The notes beneath the pieces were generated by a model. The model had not been told where the DNA came from and ran no database searches. It worked only from the letters and a program-made list of their open reading frames with translations. A program made the position numbers and the translations under genes. A stretch of DNA of 64,000 bases from Christiangramia echinicola DSM 19838 (GTDB lineage Bacteria; Bacteroidota; Bacteroidia; Flavobacteriales; Flavobacteriaceae): NCBI RefSeq assembly GCF_000423065.1, contig NZ_AUHG01000010.1:868001-932000 (forward strand), written 5' to 3'. Shown piece by piece: positions 46,892 through 55,078 of the stretch. How positions within the stretch are numbered: the stretch's first letter is position 1; every line of letters starts with the position of its first letter.

Positions 46892-47872
46892 ATGGAGGCT
46901 ACTGTCGTTAGAACAGGCACAGAAGGAAAAACCTGGGGTGGTGGTAATGAACCACTAAAAGCAAGTTACGGAAAAATGATGATGTGGTTTTTCATCCTTT
47001 CCGATGCTTTAACATTTTCAGGATTCCTTGCCGCTTATGGTTTTTCAAGATTTAAATTCATCGATTCATGGCCAATCGCAGATGAAGTGTTCAATCACTT
47101 TCCGTTTTTGCATGGTGTAGATGCGCCAATGTACTATGTGGCGTTGATGACTTTTATTCTTATTTTCTCTTCTGTAACTATGGTACTTGCGGTAGACGCT
47201 GGTCATCATATGAAGAAAGGAAAAGTTACAATTTATATGTTCCTTACCATAATTGGTGGTGCTATTTTCGTAGGGTCTCAGGCCTGGGAGTGGAAAAACT
47301 TCATTAGCGGAGAGTACGGAGCGGTAACAACAAACGGAGGTAATATACTTCAGTTTGTGGACAGTGATGGTGAGCGTGTAGCTCTGTCAGATATTGCTGT
47401 TCCAATTGCTGGAGATAGAGTTGAGCATGAAAGTAATACCGGTATTTGGTTTGATGCTGGCGAGGATCTTCCAACTTATAGTCTTGATGAGATAAAAGCT
47501 GGATTCATTCAAAATGAAGGGCTGCTTATTAGAACTCAGAAACTAACTGAAGACGGGAAAAAGACAATTCTTTCTAGAGAAGAATCTTTGATGAAACTTA
47601 ATAATGATGCGAATGGAACTGTAGAAGGCGCGAACCTTACTCATAATGAATATGGGGCTCCATTGTTCGCAGATTTCTTCTTCTTTATTACAGGATTTCA
47701 CGGGTTCCACGTACTTTCAGGAGTTATCATTAATATTATCATCTTCTTTAACGTGATCATAGGTACTTATGACCGACGTGGAAGTTACGAGATGGTAGAG
47801 AAAGTTGGACTTTACTGGCACTTTGTAGACCTTGTATGGGTATTTGTATTTACATTCTTTTACCTGGTTTAA
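46892..47872 (+). CDS. Cytochrome c oxidase subunit III
   Basis: A 326-residue subunit III. It differs from the short paralogue by a soluble insertion of about 110 residues (about 145-255, GGNILQFVD to NEYGAP) between membrane helices. The C-terminus GLYWHFVDLVWVFVFTFFYLV is diagnostic. The insertion should face one side of the membrane and might contact ActA-F or Cox2, which is only an inference. Confidence 0.92.
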   Translation: MEATVVRTGTEGKTWGGGNEPLKASYGKMMMWFFILSDALTFSGFLAAYGFSRFKFIDSWPIADEVFNHFPFLHGVDAPMYYVALMTFILIFSSVTMVLAVDAGHHMKKGKVTIYMFLTIIGGAIFVGSQAWEWKNFISGEYGAVTTNGGNILQFVDSDGERVALSDIAVPIAGDRVEHESNTGIWFDAGEDLPTYSLDEIKAGFIQNEGLLIRTQKLTEDGKKTILSREESLMKLNNDANGTVEGANLTHNEYGAPLFADFFFFITGFHGFHVLSGVIINIIIFFNVIIGTYDRRGSYEMVEKVGLYWHFVDLVWVFVFTFFYLV

Positions 47873-47890
47873 TACGGAAATAAAATTATT

Positions 47891-48253
47891 ATGGCTCACG
47901 ATACTACACATTCTAACGGATCGGCAACCAGAAGGATCTGGATAGTTTTTGCAATACTCTCAGTAGTAACAATTGTAGAGGTTATTCTAGGGATCATAAA
48001 ACCTGTATTCCTAACAGATACATTTCTTCTTGGAATGAGGTTGCTTAACTGGATCTTTATTATACTTACTATTTATAAGGCTTATTATATTGCCTGGGCA
48101 TTTATGCACCTTGAGCATGAAACAAAAGGCCTGAGACGTGCAATTGTATGGACAGCGATCTTCCTGATATCTTATTTGATATTTATTCTCTTAACTGAAG
48201 GTGGCTACATTTACGATGTATATAAAAACGGGCATACGGCCTGGGACTTCTAA
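47891..48253 (+). CDS. Cytochrome c oxidase subunit IV (prokaryotic type)
   Basis: A 120-residue protein with three hydrophobic segments and the conserved YIAWAFMHLEHE motif of prokaryotic COX4. It is a small stabilising subunit of the oxidase. It starts 18 bases after subunit III and is followed by a terminator. Confidence 0.9.
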   Translation: MAHDTTHSNGSATRRIWIVFAILSVVTIVEVILGIIKPVFLTDTFLLGMRLLNWIFIILTIYKAYYIAWAFMHLEHETKGLRRAIVWTAIFLISYLIFILLTEGGYIYDVYKNGHTAWDF

Positions 48254-48272
48254 GAAAAGTTAAAAGCATTAG

Positions 48273-48300
48273 AAAAGACGGTTTTATTAAACCGTCTTTT
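48273..48300 (+). terminator. Intrinsic terminator after oxidase subunit IV
   Basis: AAAAGACGGTTT (48273-48284), loop TATT, AAACCGTCTTTT (48289-48300): a perfect 12-bp stem. The next base starts a -7 promoter element. Confidence 0.88.
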
Positions 48301-48308
48301 TATTTTTG
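48301..48308 (+). promoter_or_regulatory. -7 promoter element directly after the terminator
   Basis: TATTTTTG matches TANNTTTG and lies 30 bases before the ATG at 48339. The -33 region falls inside the terminator stem. Confidence 0.45.
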
Positions 48309-48338
48309 TAGCCCTTTGTAAAACTGGTATTTCTGCTT

Positions 48339-48983
48339 ATGAAAAAGTTTCTGGTACTAGGTATTCTATTTGCCCTGCCTATAACTGCATATTTGTTTTT
48401 TGCCTCTGGAAAGAACAATTTTGCCAAATTACCTGTTCTTACTGAAAATGTGCAGGACATAACTTCTTTTGAATCCAATTCCGGCGATCCTATAAGTTTT
48501 AAAGAGCATATTAGTATCGTAGCCTTTTTCGGTTCAGATCTTGAAAATATTAAGGGTAATACCTTCAATCTTGATAAAAAGATCCTGGAGAAATATTACG
48601 ATTTTGATGATTTTCAGTTTGTCATTATTCTGCCTGAAGAAACTAAAGAGGAAACCAGTGCTTTTGTAGAGGAATTTAAAAAGATCAGCGAATCTTCTAA
48701 ATGGAAGATAGCGTATTCAACCCGTGAAAATATTCAGGAAGTATTCAATTCATTTGAAACCCCACATGCATTAGATACAGATGATCATACCCCATACGTC
48801 TTCATTGTAGATAAAGATGCAAATCTTCGAGGTAGAGATGATGATGAGGATCATGGAAAGTTATTTGGATACGACTCCAGAGACGTAGCCGAGCTAAATA
48901 ATAAAATGAACGATGATGTAAAGGTTATTCTAGCTGAATATCGTCTTGCTTTGAAAAGGAATAATCCTGAAACAAAGAAATAA
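48339..48983 (+). CDS. Membrane-anchored, cysteine-free Sco/thioredoxin-like protein
   Basis: A 214-residue protein with an N-terminal membrane anchor (about 3-21) and a periplasmic domain. Its layout follows the thioredoxin fold of Sco proteins: a strand ISIVAFFGSDLEN where Sco has its CxxxC loop, then FQFVIILP and TPYVFIVDKDANLRGR. It contains no cysteine at all, so it cannot carry out thiol chemistry or bind copper the way Sco does. It lies six bases before a normal Sco gene. It may be a structural partner. The Sco relation is my reading of the pattern. Confidence 0.6.
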   Translation: MKKFLVLGILFALPITAYLFFASGKNNFAKLPVLTENVQDITSFESNSGDPISFKEHISIVAFFGSDLENIKGNTFNLDKKILEKYYDFDDFQFVIILPEETKEETSAFVEEFKKISESSKWKIAYSTRENIQEVFNSFETPHALDTDDHTPYVFIVDKDANLRGRDDDEDHGKLFGYDSRDVAELNNKMNDDVKVILAEYRLALKRNNPETKK

Positions 48984-48988
48984 TTAAA

Positions 48989-49723
48989 ATGAAAAATTAT
49001 TCATACGTAGGTATCTCACTTGTTATTCTAATCTTCGGAATAATATTTATACCAAAGATCATAGATCGTATCAATGATGACGAGGTAGTATCTTCAGACA
49101 GATTAAATCAACCGCGACTTAAGAATACGAAGAATACCGGAGAGGCATTGTCTTATATTGTCCTGGATGGTGAAAAGAAGAGAGCTCCAGAATTTGAATT
49201 TATAAACCAGAACGGCGATACCATCTCCAATGAGGATTATAAAGGTAAGGTGTATCTGGTAGAATTTTTCTTTACTACCTGTCCAACTATCTGCCCGATC
49301 ATGAATAAGAACCTGGTTGAAATTCAAGATGTGTTCAAGGGACAGGATGATTTCGGAATTGCCTCCTTTTCTATAGATCCTGCTCATGATACACCAGAAG
49401 TCTTAGCTGAATATGCTCAGAATTATGGTATTGATAGCGCTAACTGGAATTTAATGACCGGAGATAGAAGCGATATATATAAACTGGCAAACGAGGGATT
49501 TGGTCTGTATGCTGGTGAAGATGCCGATGCTGCAGGTGGTTTTGCTCATCAGGGTATGTTCGCTCTAGTAGATCAGGAAGGATTTATAAGATCCAGAAAG
49601 GATCAGTTTGGAAATCCACTTATCTATTATCGTGGTTCAGTTGAAAGGAATAAAAGTGTAGCTCGTGGAGAAGAGGAGCCGCAAATAGATATATTAATAG
49701 AGGATATAAATAAACTACTTTGA
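48989..49723 (+). CDS. Sco1/SenC/PrrC family copper chaperone
   Basis: A 244-residue protein with an N-terminal anchor (about 5-22) and a Sco thioredoxin fold. The copper-binding residues are intact: Cys98 and Cys102 in FTTCPTICPI and His187 in FAHQGMF. It delivers copper to or reduces the CuA site of subunit II. Its stop overlaps the next start by four bases. Confidence 0.93.
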   Translation: MKNYSYVGISLVILIFGIIFIPKIIDRINDDEVVSSDRLNQPRLKNTKNTGEALSYIVLDGEKKRAPEFEFINQNGDTISNEDYKGKVYLVEFFFTTCPTICPIMNKNLVEIQDVFKGQDDFGIASFSIDPAHDTPEVLAEYAQNYGIDSANWNLMTGDRSDIYKLANEGFGLYAGEDADAAGGFAHQGMFALVDQEGFIRSRKDQFGNPLIYYRGSVERNKSVARGEEEPQIDILIEDINKLL

Positions 49724-50259
49724 AAACAACTCTAAAAAGTAAAGATAAAGTAGCAGTGCCTGTAATCATTGCTCTTTCAATTGCAGTGCCAGTGATCGTT
49801 CTTGTTCTAATGTTATTGCCAGAGCGCTTTAATATACTTGGGGTTGAAGCAATAACCTTCCCGCTTTTCCATGGGATCCTTAATTTTCTTACTGCGCTGT
49901 TATTGATCATTGGTTATTTCTTTATGAATGCCGAAAAATATATTGAGCATAGAAATACAATGATTGCAGCCTTTGGATTATCAGTTGTATTTCTGGTTAG
50001 TTATGTTCTATCCAAAATAAGTAATGAGCCTGTGCCTTATGGTGGAGAAGGAGTGCTTAGGTATATTTATTTCTTTATTCTTATTACTCATATTGTCCTT
50101 TCTGGAATTATAGTTCCTCTTGTGCTTTTTACTATGTATAGAGGCCTAAGTGGCGAGTATAAGAAGCATTCTAAAATTGCCAAATGGACCTTTCCTATTT
50201 GGTTGTACGTTGCAATCACCGGAGTGTTGGTGTTTTTATTTATGATGCCATATTATTAA
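49720..50259 (+). CDS. DUF420 membrane protein (CtaM-like oxidase assembly factor)
   Basis: A 179-residue protein with five hydrophobic segments and conserved histidines (FHGILNF, YIEHRNTM, THIVLSG, YKKHSKIAKWTFPIW). This matches DUF420, which includes CtaM, a factor needed for haem A-containing oxidases in Firmicutes. The context agrees. The start is TTG and overlaps the Sco stop. Confidence 0.87.
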   Translation: MKTTLKSKDKVAVPVIIALSIAVPVIVLVLMLLPERFNILGVEAITFPLFHGILNFLTALLLIIGYFFMNAEKYIEHRNTMIAAFGLSVVFLVSYVLSKISNEPVPYGGEGVLRYIYFFILITHIVLSGIIVPLVLFTMYRGLSGEYKKHSKIAKWTFPIWLYVAITGVLVFLFMMPYY

Positions 50260-50298
50260 AATTGATCGTAAATTATTAATTTTGAATTGATTATTAGA

Positions 50299-50544
50299 AT
50301 GAAAATGGAGATGAAGAATTTGAAATTCACAGGATTATTACTTTTAATTTTATTATTACTCCCTGAAATGGCGCAATCTCAATGTGCTATGTGTAGGGCT
50401 GTTTTAGAAAGTGAAGCAAATCAAAGTACCGCAAAAGGTATTAATGATGGTATTCTTTATCTCATGATTTTCCCCTATTTATTAATTGGAGGAGTAGGCT
50501 ATTTTATTTACAGATCTAGAAAAAACAAATCAAAATCGGTATAG
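50299..50544 (+). CDS. Small exported CxxC membrane protein
   Basis: An 81-residue protein: signal peptide (core LLLLILLLL), then QCAMCRAVLESEANQ right after the cleavage site, a short linker, and a C-terminal membrane helix (ILYLMIFPYLLIGGVGYFIY) with a basic tail. The CxxC at the start of the mature chain and the position at the end of an oxidase assembly cluster suggest a role in copper or thiol handling, which is an inference. ATG 50299, 50305 and 50311 are all possible starts. Confidence 0.65.
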   Translation: MKMEMKNLKFTGLLLLILLLLPEMAQSQCAMCRAVLESEANQSTAKGINDGILYLMIFPYLLIGGVGYFIYRSRKNKSKSV

Positions 50545-50590
50545 AAATGTACCTTTTTTGTGAAGTTAATGTAAAGAAATTGTGGTTTTT

Positions 50591-50628
50591 GTCTTAAGAC
50601 TGTAACATTTCTTTTTTTCTGCAGTCTT
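50591..50628. repeat. Inverted repeats upstream of the exporter operon
   Basis: GTCTTAAGAC (50591-50600) is a perfect 10-base palindrome. Its right half is repeated in inverse as CAGTCTT (50622-50628), pairing with AAGACTG (50596-50602) across a T-rich spacer. This could be an operator or a weak hairpin in the region before the ATPase gene at 50669. Confidence 0.4.
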
Positions 50629-50668
50629 ATTAAATAGGAGTCATTATCCTGTTTAATAACCATCAATC

Positions 50669-51370
50669 ATGATTGAAATTTCAAATCTTCACAAATCCTA
50701 TAAAATGGGTGCTAATAAATTGCACGTATTAAAAGGGATCAATTTAAATGTCGCAGAAGGCGAATTACTTTCTATTATGGGATCTTCGGGTTCCGGAAAA
50801 TCAACACTCTTAAATATTCTTGGCATGCTCGATGAGGCAGATGAGGGATCCTATGTTCTCGATGGAGTGCCAATTAAAAATCTTAACGAAAAGATTGCTG
50901 CGAAGTATCGTAATAAATTTCTCGGATTCATTTTTCAGTCATTTAACCTTATAGGTTATAAAACAGCACTGGATAATGTGGCTTTACCACTGTACTATCA
51001 GGGACATTCCCGGGGAGAAAGAATGGACAGGGCTATGAGTTATCTGGAGAAAGTTGGACTTGCAGATTGGGCCGGCCATTTACCTAATGAGCTTTCTGGG
51101 GGACAAAAGCAAAGGGTGGCGATTGCGAGAGCTTTAGCTAGTGATCCAAAAGTCCTTCTAGCCGATGAACCAACTGGAGCGCTGGATACAAAAACTTCTT
51201 ATGAAGTAATGGATCTTATACAGGAAATTAACGATGAAGGTCGTACCATTTTAGTGGTGACCCACGAACACGATATTGCCCAGATGACGAAAAGGATCGT
51301 TAATCTAAAGGATGGTCTTATTATAGAGGATACCGTAGTTTCACAGGTTAGAGCTTTAGAAAATGTTTGA
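50669..51370 (+). CDS. MacB-type ABC transporter ATP-binding protein
   Basis: A 233-residue ATPase with Walker A GSSGSGKST (residues 38-46), Q loop FQSFNL, signature LSGGQKQR, Walker B VLLADEP and the switch histidine in VVTHEH. The sequence belongs to the LolD/MacB/FtsE group that works with permeases of the FtsX type. It overlaps the first permease by eight bases. It energises the exporter encoded by the next five genes. Confidence 0.94.
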   Translation: MIEISNLHKSYKMGANKLHVLKGINLNVAEGELLSIMGSSGSGKSTLLNILGMLDEADEGSYVLDGVPIKNLNEKIAAKYRNKFLGFIFQSFNLIGYKTALDNVALPLYYQGHSRGERMDRAMSYLEKVGLADWAGHLPNELSGGQKQRVAIARALASDPKVLLADEPTGALDTKTSYEVMDLIQEINDEGRTILVVTHEHDIAQMTKRIVNLKDGLIIEDTVVSQVRALENV

Positions 51371-52607
51371 TCTGGATAGATGGGAAGAGATCTTTGAAAC
51401 CATTCGTAAAAATAAGTTACGTACGTTTTTAACTGGTCTTTCAGTAGCATCGGGAATATTTATTCTTGTTATTCTTCTCGGAATTGGAGAAGGAATGAGA
51501 AATGGCATTGCTCGAGAATTTGAACAGGATGCTTCCAATTTAATTTTTGTATTTCCGGGAGTTACTTCAAAAGAATATAAAGGTCTCAATCCAGGTAGGC
51601 GTATCCAAATGAAAAATGAGGATTATAACCAGATCTTGCGACTTTATGGCGATAGGCTGGATAAAACAGCTTCGCTTTATCAGAATTGGGGGCAGGTGCT
51701 AAACTATGGTAAGGAATCTGGTTCCTATGCCGTGCATGGTTCTTTCCCGGCTTATCAGGAGTTAGAAAATATGAGCCTTACCGCAGGCAGGTTTATTGAT
51801 ATTAATGATCTCAATAATTCTGAAAAAACCATGGTTATTGGTAACCGTGTAAAGCTCGATCTTTTTAAAGACGAGGATCCTATTGGTAAAATGGTACAGG
51901 TTTCCGGGGTTAACTTCAAAGTAGTTGGGGTTTTTACAGATCCTGGAGGGGAAAGAGATGAAACACGTGCAGTAGTTCCTATTACCACAGCACAAAGAGC
52001 ATTTGGAGGAGCCAATAATATTGAAAGATTATATCTAACCCTGAAACCGGAAGAAAGTTTTGATGCGGCGGTTGCAGCATCAACTCAGTTTTCTACAGAA
52101 TTGGAAGCCTTTTTAAAAGAACGGCATACCGTAGCTCCAGATGATAATAGTGCAATCCATATTAATAATTATCTGGAAAACGCGAAAAGGTTCTTCACGC
52201 TAATGGATATGATGAGACTCTTTTTCTGGGGAGTTGGTATATGTACTATCATAGCCGGGGTTGTTGGGGTAAGTAATATTATGCTGATCATAGTTAAGGA
52301 AAGGACCCGGGAAATAGGAATACGAAAAGCACTGGGAGCTCAGCCACTTTCAATTATTGGGATGATACTTCATGAATCTATCTTCGTTACTGCAATTGCA
52401 GGTTTCCTTGGATTGATATTTAGCCTAACCCTTCTGGAATTTGTAGGTCCGGCTATAGAAACTCAATATATATATAATCCCACCGTGAACTTTACTGTAG
52501 CCATAAATACAGTCGTAATTCTTGTTTTTGCCGGAGCCTTAGCAGGATTTTTTCCAGCCTGGCGGGCGGCAAGGATCAAACCAATAATAGCTTTAAGAGA
52601 CGAATAA
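51363..52607 (+). CDS. MacB-type ABC transporter permease (first)
   Basis: A 414-residue permease with an N-terminal helix (about 20-42), a large periplasmic MacB core domain and three C-terminal helices in an FtsX domain (VGVSNIMLIIVKERTREIGIRKALGA). Unlike E. coli MacB it has no fused ATPase. It is homologous to the next gene, so the transporter is probably a heterodimer. Confidence 0.93.
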   Translation: MFDLDRWEEIFETIRKNKLRTFLTGLSVASGIFILVILLGIGEGMRNGIAREFEQDASNLIFVFPGVTSKEYKGLNPGRRIQMKNEDYNQILRLYGDRLDKTASLYQNWGQVLNYGKESGSYAVHGSFPAYQELENMSLTAGRFIDINDLNNSEKTMVIGNRVKLDLFKDEDPIGKMVQVSGVNFKVVGVFTDPGGERDETRAVVPITTAQRAFGGANNIERLYLTLKPEESFDAAVAASTQFSTELEAFLKERHTVAPDDNSAIHINNYLENAKRFFTLMDMMRLFFWGVGICTIIAGVVGVSNIMLIIVKERTREIGIRKALGAQPLSIIGMILHESIFVTAIAGFLGLIFSLTLLEFVGPAIETQYIYNPTVNFTVAINTVVILVFAGALAGFFPAWRAARIKPIIALRDE

Positions 52608-52608
52608 T

Positions 52609-53871
52609 ATGTTTAGTAGAGATCGTTGGAGTGAAATAATAGAGGCCTTGACCGCGAATTGGTTTAGAACCGTTCTTACTGCCTTTGGAGTTTTATGGGG
52701 AATATTTATCCTGGTAATACTTCTTGCTGCAGGAAAAGGCTTAGAAAACGGTGTGAAGCAGGGGTTTAGTGGTATAGCTACCAACACAATGTTCATGTGG
52801 ACCCAGGTTGCTTCCAAACCTTATAAAGGTATGCCCAAAGGACGTAGATATAGTTTCGAAATAGAAGATGTGGCGGCAATAAAGGACCAGGTGCCTGGGT
52901 TAAGGTTTGTTTCTCCAAGAAATCAATTAGATGGATTTGGTGGAGCAAATAATGTGGTAAGAGGATTAAATACCGGAGCTTTCAATGTTTATGGAGATTA
53001 TCCTGAGATCATTCAACAGGAACCCATGAATATTACATCGGGAAGATTTTTAAATTATTCAGATATCAATGAGAAGAGAAAGGTTGCTATCATTGGGGAA
53101 GGTGTAAAGTCTACTCTATATGATAAAGGAGAAGATCCTTTGGGAACTTACATAAAGATTAGTGGAGTGAACTTTATGGTGATTGGTACCTATAAGAAAA
53201 AGAGTCAGGGCGGTGATCCTGAGAGAGGGCAGAAGGAAATTTATGTCCCGTTTACAGCTTTCTCCCAGGCGTTCAACCGCGGGAATAAAGTTGGATGGAT
53301 GGCAATAACTGCCTATGATGGCAACTCTATAACCAACCTTAAAAATGATATAATAGATCTTATTAAAAATAGACACACCATACATCCTGACGATGATCGT
53401 GCTGTTGGAAATTTTGATCTTTACCAGGAATACAGCAAAGTAAACGGACTTTTTGTAGCCCTTAAGGCTGTTGCTTATTTCGTAGGTGTACTTGTCTTGC
53501 TTTCTGGTATCATCGGGATTAGCAATATTATGCTGATCGTAGTAAAAGAACGAACCAATGAGATTGGAGTTCGTCGTGCCCTTGGTGCAACACCATGGTC
53601 TATACGTGGCCAGATTCTAATGGAATCTATCTTTTTAACTATTGTCTCCGGTATGGCAGGTATTATCCTGGCCACGGGAGTAATATGGCTGGTGAATTTA
53701 CAACTTGGCCAGATGGATACTTCAGAAATGATGTTCCTTAATCCTTCTGTAAACCTGGGAGTGGTCATGGTCGCTTTATCCATTTTAATAATATCCGGTC
53801 TTTTAGCCGGCTTAATTCCGGCGCAACAGGCAATTAGAGTTAAGCCTGTAGATGCCTTAAGAACTGAATAA
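52609..53871 (+). CDS. MacB-type ABC transporter permease (second)
   Basis: A 420-residue permease with the same layout as the preceding gene (IGISNIMLIVVKERTNEIGVRRALGA in its FtsX domain). It starts one base after the first permease stops. Together they form the membrane part of a tripartite efflux pump or lipoprotein/peptide exporter; the substrate is not evident. Confidence 0.93.
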   Translation: MFSRDRWSEIIEALTANWFRTVLTAFGVLWGIFILVILLAAGKGLENGVKQGFSGIATNTMFMWTQVASKPYKGMPKGRRYSFEIEDVAAIKDQVPGLRFVSPRNQLDGFGGANNVVRGLNTGAFNVYGDYPEIIQQEPMNITSGRFLNYSDINEKRKVAIIGEGVKSTLYDKGEDPLGTYIKISGVNFMVIGTYKKKSQGGDPERGQKEIYVPFTAFSQAFNRGNKVGWMAITAYDGNSITNLKNDIIDLIKNRHTIHPDDDRAVGNFDLYQEYSKVNGLFVALKAVAYFVGVLVLLSGIIGISNIMLIVVKERTNEIGVRRALGATPWSIRGQILMESIFLTIVSGMAGIILATGVIWLVNLQLGQMDTSEMMFLNPSVNLGVVMVALSILIISGLLAGLIPAQQAIRVKPVDALRTE

Positions 53872-53898
53872 TACTTTAAACACTAATACAATCAAGGA

Positions 53899-55017
53899 AT
53901 GAAAAAATTTGTAACCATCGGAATTCTAGTATTCATAGCCGTGACCTTCGTTGGCGCTTTATACTATCTCTATCAAAAAAATCAGGAGGACCCTGTAGTT
54001 TATGCAACAGAGGAGCCCACAGAGCAAACCATTATAAAGAAAACTGTAGCTACTGGAAAAATAGTTCCAAAAGAAGAGGTTCTCATCAAACCGAATATTT
54101 CTGGAATTATTGACGAAATATATATCGAGGCTGGAGACCGTATTGAAGCTGGAGATCTTATCGCAAAGATCAGGGTGATCCCGAATGTATCTTCATTGCA
54201 AAGTGCTAAAGATGCTGTTGCTACTGCGAAGATCAATCTTGATAATGAGAGAAAACAATTTGAAAGGCAAAAAGGTCTTTATGATAAAGGGGTGATCTCT
54301 GCTAATGATTTTGATGCTGCGGAAGTTAGTTTCAAAAGATCTGAACAGAATTATAAATCTGCCCAACAAAATTATGAAATCGTTAGAACTGGTACTACAA
54401 GTGGAATTGGTAGTGCAGCGAATACGTTGATACGTTCTACGGTAGAAGGTATGGTATTAGATGTTCCCGTAAAAGCCGGAAATCAGGTTATTGAAAGTAA
54501 CAATTTTAATGACGGTACCACAATCGCAACTCTGGCAGATGTGAACGAGATGATCTTCGAAGGAAAGGTAGACGAAAGTGAAGTTGGAAAAATTAAAGAA
54601 GACCTCCCTTTAGAAGTAACAGTAGGAGCTATAGAAAATAAATCTTTTGATGCAGTTCTTGATTATATAGCACCTAAAGGAGTTGAAGATAATGGAGCGA
54701 TTCAATTCGAAATTAAAGGAACCCTAGATAAAGCCGATACTACTTTTATTAGAGCTGGGCTTAGTGCCAATGCATCAATTATTCTAGCCCGTGCAGATAG
54801 CGTACTTGCAATTAAGGAAGCCCTGGTTCAGTTTGATCCTGAAACTAAGGAGCCATTCGTGGAAATTATGATTGGAGATCAGGAATTTAAGAAGCAGGAT
54901 GTAGAACTTGGCGTTAGTGATGGTATTAATGTGGAGGTGCTAAGTGGCGTGAAAAAAGGAGACAAGATCAAGGTTTGGAACCAGATTAAACCTGCACTGA
55001 ATCTTGCTCAAAACTAG
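53899..55017 (+). CDS. Periplasmic adaptor (HlyD/MacA family), first
   Basis: A 372-residue adaptor with an N-terminal anchor (about 5-24), a lipoyl/biotinyl-like half motif (VLIKPNISGIIDEIYIEAGD), a coiled-coil hairpin (about 95-160) and a beta-barrel domain. It bridges the permeases and the outer-membrane channel. The C-terminus is LKPALNLAQN-like and overlaps no other functional start, because the true tolC start is at 55079. Confidence 0.92.
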   Translation: MKKFVTIGILVFIAVTFVGALYYLYQKNQEDPVVYATEEPTEQTIIKKTVATGKIVPKEEVLIKPNISGIIDEIYIEAGDRIEAGDLIAKIRVIPNVSSLQSAKDAVATAKINLDNERKQFERQKGLYDKGVISANDFDAAEVSFKRSEQNYKSAQQNYEIVRTGTTSGIGSAANTLIRSTVEGMVLDVPVKAGNQVIESNNFNDGTTIATLADVNEMIFEGKVDESEVGKIKEDLPLEVTVGAIENKSFDAVLDYIAPKGVEDNGAIQFEIKGTLDKADTTFIRAGLSANASIILARADSVLAIKEALVQFDPETKEPFVEIMIGDQEFKKQDVELGVSDGINVEVLSGVKKGDKIKVWNQIKPALNLAQN

Positions 55018-55078
55018 AATTTTTATTCCGATTGTAACAACCTACACATTTTACAGACATATCATACAGAATATTATT

